A stretch of DNA of 64,000 nucleotides from Enterococcus devriesei (GCF_001885905.1 NZ_JXKM01000002.1:238258-302257), one strand, 5' to 3'; positions 41,511 to 51,389 are shown, numbered from the stretch's first letter. Notes: generated by a model not told the origin, from the letters alone. Numbers and translations are program-made.

Positions 41511-41546
41511 AAAAGGAGCGGAGGAAAATTCCTCTGCTCCTTTTTT
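41511..41546 (+). terminator. Intrinsic terminator of pheST
   Basis: AAAAGGAGC pairs with GCTCCTTTT around an inner GAGGAAAATTCCTC hairpin, ending in T6. Confidence 0.87.
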
Positions 41547-41577
41547 ATGCTTAAAAAGTTTCGCTCAACCGCCGCAA

Positions 41578-42552
41578 CTAATAATTTCGTTCTAATAATT
41601 GGGTTGCGACTGTTTTTAACACTTCACGACTATTTCCAGTAGGTAGCTGTTGAATCTCGTTTAACGCTTTATTGGTGAATTTCTCTGCACAAGCTAGTGC
41701 ACCTGAGCGTCCACCTGTTTGATCTACATGAGTAGCTAATTGAATCAGCTCGCCTCTTGTCAATGTATCTGGAGCATCAAGATAAGGTCGAATTATTTCT
41801 GGTGCTTGGTCACGGGCGATCAGTAATGGCAGGGTGAAAATCCCTTGCTGGACATCGCTCAAAAGCGGCTTTTGATCATCTCCAAGCTCCAAGGAAAAAT
41901 TCAAAATATCATCGTAGATTTGAAAGGCTAAGCCAATGGCAGATCCGATTCGTTTTGCGCGAGCTTGTAGCTGTTTGTCCGCGCCACCAAAGTAGGCTCC
42001 TTCTTGGCAACTTAGACGAATCAATTCAGCGGTCTTGCCGTTGATGTTCCGTAAATAATCGCCCACAGTTTGATCGGGATTGAAGGTGCAAGTCATTTGC
42101 GTCAATTCACCTTGTAAAATCTTTTTCATCGTTTGGGCATTTTTTAGCAGGAAAGGGGTCTGACTCATGGATTCCGCTAAGAGCTCAAAATAACTGGTAT
42201 ACATAAAATCTCCTGTGTAAACTGCAACATCTTTGCCAAAACGTGATTGAATCGACGCGCTGCCACGACGAGTCGGCGAGTCATCAATAATATCATCATG
42301 GACCAAGGTAGCCGAGTGCAACAATTCAAGGGAAGCAGCGACTTTGATTAATTGCTCAGGGTCTTTTTCTGCTCCGAAATCAGCGAAAAGAAAAAAGAGT
42401 GCCGGACGAATCATTTTTCCTCCAGTAGAAGAAAATTTTGTGATGGCCTCTTCAATCGATTGATTATTAATAACAAGTCTTTGTGCAATTTCGTGCTTTA
42501 CTTGAATGAGATTTTTTTTTATTTTAGGGTAATCATTCCAATAGTCTGACAT
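41578..42552 (-). CDS. Long-chain polyprenyl diphosphate synthase (HepT/IspB type)
   Basis: A 324-residue trans-prenyltransferase. The first aspartate-rich motif is LVHDDIIDDSPTRRG (about residue 85-100) and the second YDDIL (about 218). GDFMYTS at the chain-length region has small residues, consistent with long products. It makes the C35-C45 side chain for (demethyl)menaquinone. The neighbouring menA, transcribed divergently, uses that product. ATG 42552 has AAGGAG eight bases upstream. The exact chain length cannot be read from sequence. Confidence 0.88.
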   Translation of the reverse strand: MSDYWNDYPKIKKNLIQVKHEIAQRLVINNQSIEEAITKFSSTGGKMIRPALFFLFADFGAEKDPEQLIKVAASLELLHSATLVHDDIIDDSPTRRGSASIQSRFGKDVAVYTGDFMYTSYFELLAESMSQTPFLLKNAQTMKKILQGELTQMTCTFNPDQTVGDYLRNINGKTAELIRLSCQEGAYFGGADKQLQARAKRIGSAIGLAFQIYDDILNFSLELGDDQKPLLSDVQQGIFTLPLLIARDQAPEIIRPYLDAPDTLTRGELIQLATHVDQTGGRSGALACAEKFTNKALNEIQQLPTGNSREVLKTVATQLLERNY

Positions 42553-42669
42553 AGGAGCTCCTTCTAACAACGTTTTCAATTCTATTTTAGCCTATGCCCG
42601 CTAGAAAAACTACTAGAATGCTCGATTAATATTTCGTGAGAAAAAACACATGAGGGCTAAGCAAATCTT

Positions 42670-42698
42670 TTGAACTAAAAGTGTAAAAATAGCATAAT
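42670..42698 (+). promoter_or_regulatory. Promoter of the menA-like gene
   Basis: TTGAAC (42670-42675) and CATAAT (42693-42698) are spaced 17 bp, about 35 bp before the menA start. Confidence 0.5.
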
Positions 42699-42733
42699 GA
42701 AGTTGAAAAGAAAATAGTAGAAAGTTGGGTGAA

Positions 42734-43636
42734 ATGAATTTAACCGTTTTCTTGGAGCTCGTGGAGTTTAAAGCGAAGACTGCGAGTGTCCTGCCTTTTT
42801 TTATCGGGATTTGTTTTAGTCTGTATAATTTTCACAAATTGCATCTTGGTCTCGTTCTATTATTCTTTATCGCGATGTTTTTATTCAATATGGCGGTGGA
42901 CATTCTTGACAATTATAACGACTATCACCATGCTACCGAAATCCACGATTATCGTGAAAAGACCAATATCATCGGCAGAGAAAATTTGGATTTGAAAGTT
43001 GTTTTCAATCTGATGGTGGGAATGATTTTGCTTTCGGCGATAATCGGTGTCGGGTTATCCGTTGTAGTAGGCTGGCCTTTTTTATTGATGGGTCTGTTCT
43101 GTTATGGTGTAGGGATTTTTTATTCCTCTGGACCGAAACCTTTATCTAGTTTACCTTTAGGAGAATTTTTCTCCGGGATCACGATGGGCTTTGTGATTAC
43201 TTGTTTGTGTGTCTATTTGAATACCTATGAAGTATTGCAGTGGAATTTTACCACGGTAGGAGAACTGTTTTTGATCTCACTGCCGAATACTTTGTGGATT
43301 GCGAACTTGATGCTGGCGAACAATATCTGCGATTTAGAAGAAGACGAAAAAAACAATCGCTTTACTTTGGTCCATTATTTAGGAAAGCAACGAGCCCTCG
43401 ATTTATTTGTCGGCTTGAATATCGGCGCTTTTCTAGCCATTCTATTCTCAGTTATGATCGGAATTGCCCCATGGACAATGCTGGGGACTTTTTTTGTGGC
43501 GCCGTTTATTTACCAACAAGTTCGTTTGTTTTTAGCAAAGCAGGTCAAACGAGAAACATTTATTTGTGCAGTTAGGATTTTGGCTGTTGGAGCTGCTGCC
43601 CAAGTTATCAGCTTTGCACTAGCTTTTCTATTTTAG
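42734..43636 (+). CDS. menA: 1,4-dihydroxy-2-naphthoate polyprenyltransferase (UbiA family)
   Basis: A 300-residue integral membrane prenyltransferase with eight to nine helices. The two Asp motifs are DILDNYNDYHHATE (about residue 57-70) and NNICDLEEDEKNNR (about 195-208), plus KTNIIGRENL, as in MenA. It attaches the prenyl tail to DHNA, giving demethylmenaquinone. ATG 42734 is used; a TTG three codons earlier is the alternative, and neither has a strong ribosome site. The NDH-2 gene follows 41 bp downstream. Confidence 0.9.
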   Translation: MNLTVFLELVEFKAKTASVLPFFIGICFSLYNFHKLHLGLVLLFFIAMFLFNMAVDILDNYNDYHHATEIHDYREKTNIIGRENLDLKVVFNLMVGMILLSAIIGVGLSVVVGWPFLLMGLFCYGVGIFYSSGPKPLSSLPLGEFFSGITMGFVITCLCVYLNTYEVLQWNFTTVGELFLISLPNTLWIANLMLANNICDLEEDEKNNRFTLVHYLGKQRALDLFVGLNIGAFLAILFSVMIGIAPWTMLGTFFVAPFIYQQVRLFLAKQVKRETFICAVRILAVGAAAQVISFALAFLF

Positions 43637-43677
43637 TTTTAGTGTCATGATTCATACTAACGAGGAGGAGATACAAA

Positions 43678-44886
43678 ATGAAAGAAATCGTCATTTTAGG
43701 AGCGGGCTACGCTGGATTGCGTGCCTTGCATGTATTACAAAAATCAGGAGCCGATATTCATATTACGTTAATCGATCGTAACAGCTATCATTACGAGTCT
43801 ACAAGTCTTCATGAAGTCGCTGCAGGGACGCAAAAGGATGAAAAGATTTGTTACGATATCAAAGATGTGGTTGATACTAAAAAAACAACTTTTATCCAAG
43901 GAAACGTTGAAAAAATTGACTCTGATAAAAAAGAAGTCTACGTGGATCAACAAACCTTGCCTTACGATTATTTAATCGTGGCTTTAGGCTTTCAATCTGA
44001 ATCATTTGGTATCCCTGGGGTGAAAGAAAACTCTTTAGAAATGGTGGATGTTAAAACAGCAGATCAAGTCCACAAACATATTATCGAGCAAATGAAGCAG
44101 TATAAAGAAACCAAAAATGAAGAATATTTGCGCATTGTGGTTTGCGGTGCTGGGTTTACCGGGATCGAATTAGTTGGGGCGTTGGTCGAAGGCAGCAAAG
44201 CTTTTGCTGATATTGCTGGTGTAAAACCTGAAGATATTCAAATTTATTGTGTTGAAGCCGTTGATAAAATCTTGCCAATGTTCAGTGATAAGCTTGGTCA
44301 ATACTGTCTTAAATATTTAGACAAATGGGATGTTAAACTTTTGACCGGCAAACCTATTAAAAAAGTTGAGCCCGGAGCAGTGGTTTACCAAAATTCAAAA
44401 GATAACGAAAATGATTTAGTGGCGCTTAATGCTAAAACGATTATTTGGACTACCGGTGTCAGCGGCAGTCATGTGATCGGTGATTCAGGCTTTGAAGAAC
44501 GTCGCGGACGGGTAATGGTTAAACCTAATTTGACGGATCCTAAACATGATGACGTGTATCTGTTAGGAGATGTTTCCGCGGTGATGGACCCATCAAGCAA
44601 TCGTCCGTACCCAACGACCGCGCAAATTGCTTTGAAAATGGGTTCGTATGCTGGTAAGGACATCTTGAACCAAATGAAAGGCAAACCAAGTGAGCCTTTC
44701 TCCTTCAAGTCTTTAGGTTCAGTTGCTTCTATTGGAAATACGCATGCTTTTGGTGTGGTGGGTAAGACAGAGGTAACCGCTTATCCGGCTTCCTTCATTA
44801 AAAAAGCCATCATGGACCGTTCATTATTCGAAACGGGCGGTATTAAAGAGGTTATGTCAAAAGGACGTTTTGATTTATATCATTAA
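43678..44886 (+). CDS. ndh: Type II NADH:quinone oxidoreductase (NDH-2)
   Basis: A 402-residue peripheral membrane flavoprotein that passes electrons from NADH to the quinone pool without pumping. FAD-binding VILGAGYAGLRAL is at the N-terminus, the NADH-binding VCGAGFTGIELVGALVE lies near residue 160, and GDVSAVMDP is the second FAD contact. The C-terminal SFIKKAIMDRSLFETGG provides an amphipathic membrane anchor. Directly downstream of menA, so quinone and its reductase are made together. GAGGAGG precedes the ATG. Confidence 0.92.
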   Translation: MKEIVILGAGYAGLRALHVLQKSGADIHITLIDRNSYHYESTSLHEVAAGTQKDEKICYDIKDVVDTKKTTFIQGNVEKIDSDKKEVYVDQQTLPYDYLIVALGFQSESFGIPGVKENSLEMVDVKTADQVHKHIIEQMKQYKETKNEEYLRIVVCGAGFTGIELVGALVEGSKAFADIAGVKPEDIQIYCVEAVDKILPMFSDKLGQYCLKYLDKWDVKLLTGKPIKKVEPGAVVYQNSKDNENDLVALNAKTIIWTTGVSGSHVIGDSGFEERRGRVMVKPNLTDPKHDDVYLLGDVSAVMDPSSNRPYPTTAQIALKMGSYAGKDILNQMKGKPSEPFSFKSLGSVASIGNTHAFGVVGKTEVTAYPASFIKKAIMDRSLFETGGIKEVMSKGRFDLYH

Positions 44887-44985
44887 GCCAAATATTTTTT
44901 ACACTCGTGATTCAGTTCGCGGGTGTTTTTTTTGGTTTCTTTTGCTATAGTTTTAAGTAGAAGTAAATGTGAAGGGTGTTTGATT

Positions 44986-45927
44986 TTGAAAAAAGGAATA
45001 TTATTAGTCAATCTAGGTACGCCAGAAAGCCCCACGCCAGAAGCGGTCAAAAGCTATTTAGCTGAATTTCTCTCTGATCGACGTGTGATCACTTGGCCCC
45101 GCAGTCTTTGGCTGCCGATTCTTCACGGTATCGTACTGCAAGTCCGGCCGAAAAAATCTGCTAAGGCTTATCAAAAGATTTGGCAAACAGAGGGTTCACC
45201 ATTGTGGGTCTATACGAAAAAGCAAGCAGAGCTGTTGCAAGCACAAATGCCTGAAACAATCGTACGGTTTGCCATGACCTATGGTAAGCAGGGCATTCAA
45301 GAAACAATCTATGAAATGAAAGCTTTAGGTATGACGGAATTATTTATCCTACCATTGTACCCGCAATATTCAGAGACCACTGTGGCGCCGATTTATGATC
45401 AAGTTAGCCGAATGTATCAAAAAGATGCAGAAATTCCTCACCTTAAGATCTCAAGCTCCTTTTATGACAATGAAGGTTATCTGGATCTATTAGCCGAAAA
45501 TCTAAAACAGCGCTTAGTTGAAAACACGTTTGATATGATTCTATTTTCTTATCACGGCATTCCAGTCTCCACTATTGAACGAGGCGACCCTTATGAAATA
45601 CAATGTCAGCACACCACTAAAAAGGTGATGGAAAGGATTGGTAATGTTCCCTATATCCATACCTATCAATCAAAATTTGGTCCGGGCCAGTGGTTGACGC
45701 CAATGACTTGTGAAACCTTAAAAGCGTTACCGAGTCAACATGTTAAAAATATTTTAGTCATCACCCCTGGTTTTGTCGCCGATTGTTTAGAAACCATCGA
45801 AGAGATCAATGCAGAAAATCGCGGCTATTTTATGGAAAATGGTGGGACTTGTTTCGAATACGTACAACCTTTCAATGATGCATTTGCCTTCACTAAAGTT
45901 TTGCAATCCATAATAGAAGCAAATTAA
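44986..45927 (+). CDS. hemH: Ferrochelatase (coproporphyrin/protoporphyrin)
   Basis: A 313-residue ferrochelatase. ILLVNLGTPESPTPEAVKSYL is the standard start, and SYHGIPV with the metal-site His (about residue 182), TYQSKFGPGQWL and the late ITPGFVADCLETIEEI with catalytic Glu are all present. Translation is from TTG 44986, seven bases after AAGGGTG; an upstream extension to 44923 is AT-rich and unsupported. In Gram-positives this enzyme usually acts on coproporphyrin III. No other haem-synthesis gene is nearby, so imported porphyrin is the likely substrate (inference). Confidence 0.92.
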   Translation: MKKGILLVNLGTPESPTPEAVKSYLAEFLSDRRVITWPRSLWLPILHGIVLQVRPKKSAKAYQKIWQTEGSPLWVYTKKQAELLQAQMPETIVRFAMTYGKQGIQETIYEMKALGMTELFILPLYPQYSETTVAPIYDQVSRMYQKDAEIPHLKISSSFYDNEGYLDLLAENLKQRLVENTFDMILFSYHGIPVSTIERGDPYEIQCQHTTKKVMERIGNVPYIHTYQSKFGPGQWLTPMTCETLKALPSQHVKNILVITPGFVADCLETIEEINAENRGYFMENGGTCFEYVQPFNDAFAFTKVLQSIIEAN

Positions 45928-45962
45928 AAACGCTGAGACAGAGAAACTGTCTCAGCGTTTTT
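45926..45962. terminator. Intrinsic terminator of hemH (bidirectional)
   Basis: AACGCTGAGACAG and CTGTCTCAGCGTT form a 13-bp stem followed by T-rich sequence; flanking A-run on the left also serves trpS on the minus strand. Confidence 0.88.
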
Positions 45963-45977
45963 AGTATCTAAAAAAAT

Positions 45978-46988
45978 TTAAGCAAAATAATTAATGCCCA
46001 TTGCTTGTTTCACTTCAGCTAAGGTTTGGGCAGCAACTGCTTGGGCTTTTTCACTGCCGTTTTTCAAAATTTCCATGACCGCTTCGGGATCTTTGGCAAA
46101 TTCTTCTCTTCGCGCACGAATTGGTCCAAACTCGGCTTCTAAGACTTCGATTAAATAACGTTTAATCTTTACGTCGCCAAGACCACCGTGACGGTAATGT
46201 TCTTTCAGCTCAGCGATTTTTTCTTTATCCGTTCCGAAAACATCTAGGTAGGTAAAGACCATATTGCCTTCCACTTGGCCAGGATCTTCGACATGAATAT
46301 GATTTGGATCGGTATACATACTCATCACTTTTTTTGCTAACACATCGGCAGGATCGGCAATATAAATCCCGTTGCCTAATGACTTACTCATCTTCCCATT
46401 GCCATCGATGCCCGGTAAACGTCCCATGCCTTTTTCAGGGAAGACACCTTTGGGCTCAATCAAGACCTCGCCATAAGTATGATTGAAGCTTTGGACGATT
46501 TCTTGGGTCTGTTCCAGCATTGGTTTTTGATCTTCGCCTACAGGAACGAGATTCGCTTTGAAGGCAGTGATATCTGAAGCCTGTGAAACGGGATAGATGA
46601 AGAATCCGGTCGGAACACTTTCACCAAATTTCTTTTGTTCGATCTCTGATTTCACGGTTGGATTGCGGCGGACACGTCCGACGCTAACTAAGTTGAGATA
46701 GTACATCGTCAATTCTGCTAGCTCAGGAATTTGTGATTGAATAAAAAGATTGGAACGTTTTGGATCTAAGCCGACAGCCAAATAATCAAGGGCGACTTGT
46801 AAGACGTTGGATGAAACTTTCTCCGGGTTTTTTGCATTATCCGTCAACGCCTGCATGTCAGCAATCATGATGAATAATTTATTTTCAGGATCTTCTTGCA
46901 TCAGTACGCGATTTTTAAGCGAACCTACGTAATGTCCTAAATGTAGTTGTCCAGTTGGACGATCTCCAGTTAAAATGATGTTTTTCAT
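45978..46988 (-). CDS. trpS: Tryptophanyl-tRNA synthetase
   Basis: A 336-residue class I synthetase. The HIGH-type motif is [15 protein letters not shown], and KMSKSLGN stands for KMSKS at residue about 200. Length is typical of the compact bacterial enzyme. ATG 46988 lies seven bases after AAGGTGAG; the extension to 47030 is not supported. The 5' region (to 47250) shows no T-box, so it is not controlled that way. Confidence 0.95.
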   Translation of the reverse strand: MKNIILTGDRPTGQLHLGHYVGSLKNRVLMQEDPENKLFIMIADMQALTDNAKNPEKVSSNVLQVALDYLAVGLDPKRSNLFIQSQIPELAELTMYYLNLVSVGRVRRNPTVKSEIEQKKFGESVPTGFFIYPVSQASDITAFKANLVPVGEDQKPMLEQTQEIVQSFNHTYGEVLIEPKGVFPEKGMGRLPGIDGNGKMSKSLGNGIYIADPADVLAKKVMSMYTDPNHIHVEDPGQVEGNMVFTYLDVFGTDKEKIAELKEHYRHGGLGDVKIKRYLIEVLEAEFGPIRARREEFAKDPEAVMEILKNGSEKAQAVAAQTLAEVKQAMGINYFA

Positions 46989-47164
46989 TAGCTCACCTTT
47001 TCGTAAAATTTCTTTCAATAGTCTCTTCAAATACTACCTTTTTTTTCTTCTCATGACAACTCTTATAAAGTTTTCCTTCAAATTGGAAAATGTTCAGATG
47101 TCAAAAAATATCACATGATTGTGCTAAGAGTTGGAATAATTTTTTTTGACGTTGAGTTTTTTTC

Positions 47165-47194
47165 TTTACAAATTAAAAAAACTTAGCTTATAAT
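47165..47194 (+). promoter_or_regulatory. Promoter of the amino-acid ABC operon
   Basis: TTTACA (47165-47170) and TATAAT (47189-47194) with 18-bp spacing, about 55 bp before the first gene. Confidence 0.65.
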
Positions 47195-47250
47195 GAGACT
47201 TATCTTGTAAAAATTAGAAAACTATAAGAATAGAATAGGGGTGGTTAGAC

Positions 47251-47988
47251 ATGCCAATGGTTGAATTTAAGCATGTAGAAAAGTATTATGGAAAGTTTCA
47301 TGCCTTGAAAAATATTGATTTAACCTTTGAAAAAGGGGAAGTCGTTGTAGTGATCGGGCCATCTGGTTCTGGGAAAAGCACCATGTTGCGCTGCATCAAT
47401 GGACTTGAAGATATCACTTCTGGTGAACTACTAGTGAATGAGAAGAATTTACATAGTAAAGAAGTTAAGCTAAAAGAAATTCGGAAAAATATCGGAATGG
47501 TCTTTCAGCATTTTAATTTGTACCCGAATAAAACCGCGTTAGAAAATATTACGTTGGCTCCAATCAAAGTTTTGAAGCAATCTTCTCAAGAGGCCACTAA
47601 GGCAGCTGAAAAATTGTTAGACCGGGTAGATATGTTAGATAAGAAGGATTCTTATCCCTCTATGCTATCGGGCGGACAGCAGCAACGAATCGCCATCGCT
47701 CGTGGCTTAGCGATGAATCCAGATTTGCTGCTTTTTGATGAGCCGACGTCAGCTCTCGATCCAGAGATGATCGGTGATGTACTGAATGTCATGAAAAAAA
47801 TTGCCAGAGACGGCATGTCCATGATCGTCGTGACCCATGAAATGGGGTTTGCTAAAGAAGTGGCGGACCGCATTATTTTTATGGCGGAAGGGGAAGTTTT
47901 AGAAGACACTAGAGATGTTAAAGGCTTCTTTGACAAACCGCAAGACGAGCGGGCGCAACAGTTTGTAAGCAAAGTAATCAATCATTAG
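47251..47988 (+). CDS. Polar amino acid ABC transporter ATPase (GlnQ-like)
   Basis: A 245-residue ATPase: Walker A GPSGSGKST, Q-loop VFQHFNLYP, signature LSGGQQQR, Walker B LLLFDEPTSALDP and VTHEMGF are standard for the glutamine/glutamate/aspartate uptake class. First gene of a four-gene importer (ATPase, binding lipoprotein, two permeases). The order matches the GluABCD/BztABCD-type operons. Start is supported by GGGGTGG before the ATG at 47251. Confidence 0.92.
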   Translation: MPMVEFKHVEKYYGKFHALKNIDLTFEKGEVVVVIGPSGSGKSTMLRCINGLEDITSGELLVNEKNLHSKEVKLKEIRKNIGMVFQHFNLYPNKTALENITLAPIKVLKQSSQEATKAAEKLLDRVDMLDKKDSYPSMLSGGQQQRIAIARGLAMNPDLLLFDEPTSALDPEMIGDVLNVMKKIARDGMSMIVVTHEMGFAKEVADRIIFMAEGEVLEDTRDVKGFFDKPQDERAQQFVSKVINH

Positions 47989-47999
47989 GAGGCGGCTTT

Positions 48000-48833
48000 A
48001 TGTCAAAAGTAAAAAAAATCGTCTCCTTTCTATTCCTTTCACTACTTGTCGTGACTGTATTGTCAGGATGCAAGGGAGAGAGTGTCGCCAATGAGGATAT
48101 TGCGACACGAATCAAAGCAGAACCCGTCATTACGTGGGGCGTGAAATATGATACCCGCCTATTCGGGATGATGGACATCAAGACTCGTGAAGTCGAAGGT
48201 TTTGATATTGATATCGCTAAAGCCATCACGAAAGAAATTTTAGGCAAGGATGGCAAAGCGGAATTTGTCGAAGTGACTTCTAAGACACGGATTCCTTTAC
48301 TGAAAAATGGGAACATCGATGCCATTATCGCGACAATGACCATCACCGAGGATCGCAAAAAGCAAGTTGATTTTTCTGATATTTATTTTGATGCGGGACA
48401 GTCTTTACTGGTTAAAAAGGGTAGCCACATTAAAGATATCAAAGATCTAACTAGTAATGATACAGTATTAGCGGTCAAAGGTTCAACCTCAACAATCAAC
48501 ATCCGCAAGCATGCGCCTGACGCAAAAATTTTGGAGTTGGAAAATTATGCAGAAGCCTTTACTGCTTTGCAATCGGGACAAGGTCAAGCGATGACCACCG
48601 ATAACGCGATCCTTTTAGGGATGGCTTCAGAAAATGACGATTATCAATTGACTGGCGGAACGTTTACGAACGAACCGTATGGAATCGCCATCAACAAAGG
48701 TCAAGATGCATTCTTAAAAGAAGTTAATACGGCTTTACGTAAGATGCACGACAATGGAACGTATAACCAGATTTTTGAAAAATGGTTCCCTAAAGATGCA
48801 GAAGGTCGTGCGGAAAAGGGGGCGCAATTTTAA
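48000..48833 (+). CDS. Amino-acid-binding lipoprotein
   Basis: A 277-residue family-3 binding protein. Signal MSKVKKIVSFLFLSLLVVTV and lipobox LSGC (Cys about 23) give a lipid anchor. The core shows VEGFDIDIAKAI, ATMTITEDRKKQVDFSD and AVKGSTSTINIRK, typical for Glu/Gln/Asp binding. The ribosome site AGGAGG precedes the ATG. The next gene overlaps its TAA (TAATGG). Confidence 0.92.
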   Translation: MSKVKKIVSFLFLSLLVVTVLSGCKGESVANEDIATRIKAEPVITWGVKYDTRLFGMMDIKTREVEGFDIDIAKAITKEILGKDGKAEFVEVTSKTRIPLLKNGNIDAIIATMTITEDRKKQVDFSDIYFDAGQSLLVKKGSHIKDIKDLTSNDTVLAVKGSTSTINIRKHAPDAKILELENYAEAFTALQSGQGQAMTTDNAILLGMASENDDYQLTGGTFTNEPYGIAINKGQDAFLKEVNTALRKMHDNGTYNQIFEKWFPKDAEGRAEKGAQF

Positions 48834-49477
48834 TGGCGAATTTATTTCAAACGTACTCAGCTGATTTTGTTAACGGCTTTAAATACACGCTATACGCTAG
48901 TTTATTGGCGCTGGTTTTCAGCTTGATCATTGGGACCTTAATGGCTATTTTACAGCTGTCCCACAACGGAATCATTCGACGACTAGCCAAGGCTTATGTT
49001 GCATTCTTCCGAAATATTCCATTGCTGATTATCGTCATGTTCTTTTATGTCGTTGCACCTATGTATTTTTACAGCTTTGATGGTTTCCAAGCAGGGACGA
49101 TTGGTTTGACGATCTATACGTCCGCTTTTATCGCAGAGACGGTCCGTTCAGGGATTCAGACGGTACCGAAAGGTCAAACAGAGGCGGGCTTGTCTTCAGG
49201 TTTTTCTTATGCAGAGACGATGCGTTATATTGTCTTACCGCAAGCTTTTAAAATTGTGATCCCGCCGTTAGGGAATCAGTTTATCAATTTGATCAAAAAC
49301 TCTTCGATCTTAGCGATGGTTGCTGGTTTAGATTTGATGTACCAAGGAGATCTGATTGCCAGCAATACCTTTAACACATTTGACACGTATATTATTGTTG
49401 GGTTGTTCTATTTAATTTTAACGCTGCCATTGTCTTATCTAATGAACTTTTTGGATAAGCGCTGGTCGAAGGCCTAG
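48833..49477 (+). CDS. Amino acid ABC transporter permease (HisM/GlnP-like) 1
   Basis: A 214-residue permease with five helices and the EAA loop GQTEAGLSSGFSYAETMRYI followed by LPQAF. It forms the heterodimeric channel with the next gene. Coupled to the binding-protein gene by TAATG. Confidence 0.92.
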   Translation: MANLFQTYSADFVNGFKYTLYASLLALVFSLIIGTLMAILQLSHNGIIRRLAKAYVAFFRNIPLLIIVMFFYVVAPMYFYSFDGFQAGTIGLTIYTSAFIAETVRSGIQTVPKGQTEAGLSSGFSYAETMRYIVLPQAFKIVIPPLGNQFINLIKNSSILAMVAGLDLMYQGDLIASNTFNTFDTYIIVGLFYLILTLPLSYLMNFLDKRWSKA

Positions 49478-49492
49478 AAAGGAAGGGATGAA

Positions 49493-50149
49493 GTGGATAT
49501 GAGTGGAGCTTTTTCATGGATTAATATGCGTTTCCTTCTAGATGGGCTGTGGGTGACGATTCAAGTCTCTGTGGTTTCAATTATTTTTAGTATGATTCTC
49601 GGAGGGATTGCGGGGACGGTTCGTTATAGTGGTATCCCAGTCTTGTCAAAAGTTGTCGGACTGATTGTTGATATCATTCGAAACTTGCCGCTATTGTTAA
49701 TTATTTTCTTTACTTATTTTGCATTGCCCCAGATCGGTATCAAACTGAATATTTTTTGGGCCGCGGTAGCTGCTTTGACGATTTTTGAATCAGCGATGTT
49801 GTCAGAAATCTTCCGAGCGGGATTGAACGCGGTGCCTAGTGGGCAAACAGAAGCGGGGATGTCCTCAGGTCTGACCTATGTTCAGACGTTGACTTTGATC
49901 ATTATGCCCCAAGCCTTTAAATCAATGCTGCCGGCAATTTTGAGTCAGTTGATCTCATTGATCAAGGATACGTCATTGGCGGTGATCATTTCTTTACCAG
50001 AGCTGATGCACAACGCCAAAATTATTTACGGACAAAATACTAATTATGTGATTCCTATGTTTATTGCTATGACGGCGATGTATTTTGTGGTTTGTTATGT
50101 GCTGTCACTCTTATCAAATGTTTTAGAATCCAGCAAATATAATTATTAA
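49493..50149 (+). CDS. Amino acid ABC transporter permease 2
   Basis: A 218-residue permease. The EAA loop is GQTEAGMSSGLTYVQTLTL, followed by IMPQAF, and five helices are visible. Translation could begin at GTG 49493 or ATG 49499; both lie close behind GGAAGGGATG. Last gene of the importer, followed by a terminator. Confidence 0.91.
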   Translation: MDMSGAFSWINMRFLLDGLWVTIQVSVVSIIFSMILGGIAGTVRYSGIPVLSKVVGLIVDIIRNLPLLLIIFFTYFALPQIGIKLNIFWAAVAALTIFESAMLSEIFRAGLNAVPSGQTEAGMSSGLTYVQTLTLIIMPQAFKSMLPAILSQLISLIKDTSLAVIISLPELMHNAKIIYGQNTNYVIPMFIAMTAMYFVVCYVLSLLSNVLESSKYNY

Positions 50150-50185
50150 AAAAACGAACCCTTCAACATGGAAGGGTTCGTTTTT
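50150..50185. terminator. Bidirectional intrinsic terminator
   Basis: AAAAACGAACCCTTC and GAAGGGTTCGTTTTT form a 15-bp stem with a 6-nt loop. It serves the ABC operon and the small minus-strand gene at 50189. Confidence 0.9.
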
Positions 50186-50188
50186 TTA

Positions 50189-50431
50189 TTATTCTTTTTC
50201 TCTTTCAGTTTGTTCTTCGGTTTCTTTCATCGCTGGATCTTCATAGACTGCACCGGCTTGTGTTTTACCTAGTTTTTCTAACATGCTAGGTTCTTCTTTT
50301 TCTTTGCTTTCATCTTTCTTTATTTCTGTTTCATGTTCTGTGTTCTTGATTGCTGGGTCTTCGTTTCGTGCGCCGGCTGAAACTTTCCCTAGATTTTCGG
50401 CTAAATTTTCGGTCCGTTCTTTTTTATCCAT
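50189..50431 (-). CDS. Small charged protein with an internal duplication
   Basis: An 80-residue very hydrophilic protein. A block repeats twice: LGKVSAGARNEDPAIK (about 14-29) and LGKTQAGAVYEDPAMK (about 55-70), each followed by a Glu/Thr/Lys-rich tail. The protein is probably largely disordered apart from those blocks. ATG 50431 is preferred because AGGTGG lies six bases upstream; the ATG two codons earlier abuts it. No known family comes to mind. Confidence 0.6.
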   Translation of the reverse strand: MDKKERTENLAENLGKVSAGARNEDPAIKNTEHETEIKKDESKEKEEPSMLEKLGKTQAGAVYEDPAMKETEEQTEREKE

Positions 50432-50570
50432 TTTCATCCACCTCTCTCAATTTAAGTGTAGCACCATTTGATTTTGCTGCAAAAGGAAACGCTTTTTCGC
50501 AGCGGGATTCTAAGGCTTGAATTATTTCGCTAAAAAGTGGAAAATAAGGTGATACTTTGAATTAGATAGG

Positions 50571-51389
50571 ATGAGTGTATTGTCTAACGAAAGACCAATT
50601 GGATTTATAGATTCTGGTGTTGGCGGCCTGACAGTTGTAAAAGAAGCGATGCGTCAATTACCAAATGAAGAAATTTTATACGTTGGGGATACGGCACGCT
50701 GTCCTTATGGCCCCAGACCCCCAAAACAAGTCATTGAGTTTACTTGGCAAATGACTCGTTTTTTATTGAAGAAAAACATCAAAATGTTAGTGATTGCTTG
50801 TAATACCGCAACAGCGGTGGCATTGGAAGAAATCAAAAAAAGCGTGGATATTCCAGTAATTGGTGTAATTCAGCCTGGCGCCCGCGCGGCATTAAAAGCC
50901 AGCAACAATAGTCGTGTCGGCGTGATCGGAACCTTAGGCACGGTAAAAAGTGATTCTTACAAAAATGAATTGCAGGAAAAAGCACCTGACACATATGTGA
51001 CCAGTTTAGCTTGTCCGAAATTTGTTCCCGTTGTCGAAAGTAATCAATTCGCAAGCTCTGTTGCGAAGAAAATTGTTTCTGAAACGTTAAAGCCTTTAAA
51101 ATTAGAAAATTTAGACACATTGATTTTAGGCTGTACTCATTATCCATTGCTGCGTCCGATCATTCAAAACGTGATGGGACAACAAATCACCTTGATTGAT
51201 TCTGGTGCAGAAACGGTTAACGATGTCAGCACCTTACTAGATTATTTCAACTTAAATAATTACGAACAAACAAATCAAAAGGCGCGCACCTTTTATACAA
51301 CAGGATCGCCTAAAATGTTTAAAGATATCGCCCACGAATGGCTGCAAATTGAAAATTTAAATGTTTTCCATATTGATTTAGGAGAATAA
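50571..51389 (+). CDS. murI: Glutamate racemase
   Basis: A 272-residue cofactor-independent racemase making D-glutamate for peptidoglycan. [16 protein letters not shown] opens it; the two catalytic cysteines are in [10 protein letters not shown] (about 78) and LGCTHYPLL (about 189). The ATG at 50571 follows GATAGG closely; TTG 50580 is an alternative start. First gene of a series with rph-rdgB and yfcE on the same strand. Confidence 0.94.
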   Translation: MSVLSNERPIGFIDSGVGGLTVVKEAMRQLPNEEILYVGDTARCPYGPRPPKQVIEFTWQMTRFLLKKNIKMLVIACNTATAVALEEIKKSVDIPVIGVIQPGARAALKASNNSRVGVIGTLGTVKSDSYKNELQEKAPDTYVTSLACPKFVPVVESNQFASSVAKKIVSETLKPLKLENLDTLILGCTHYPLLRPIIQNVMGQQITLIDSGAETVNDVSTLLDYFNLNNYEQTNQKARTFYTTGSPKMFKDIAHEWLQIENLNVFHIDLGE

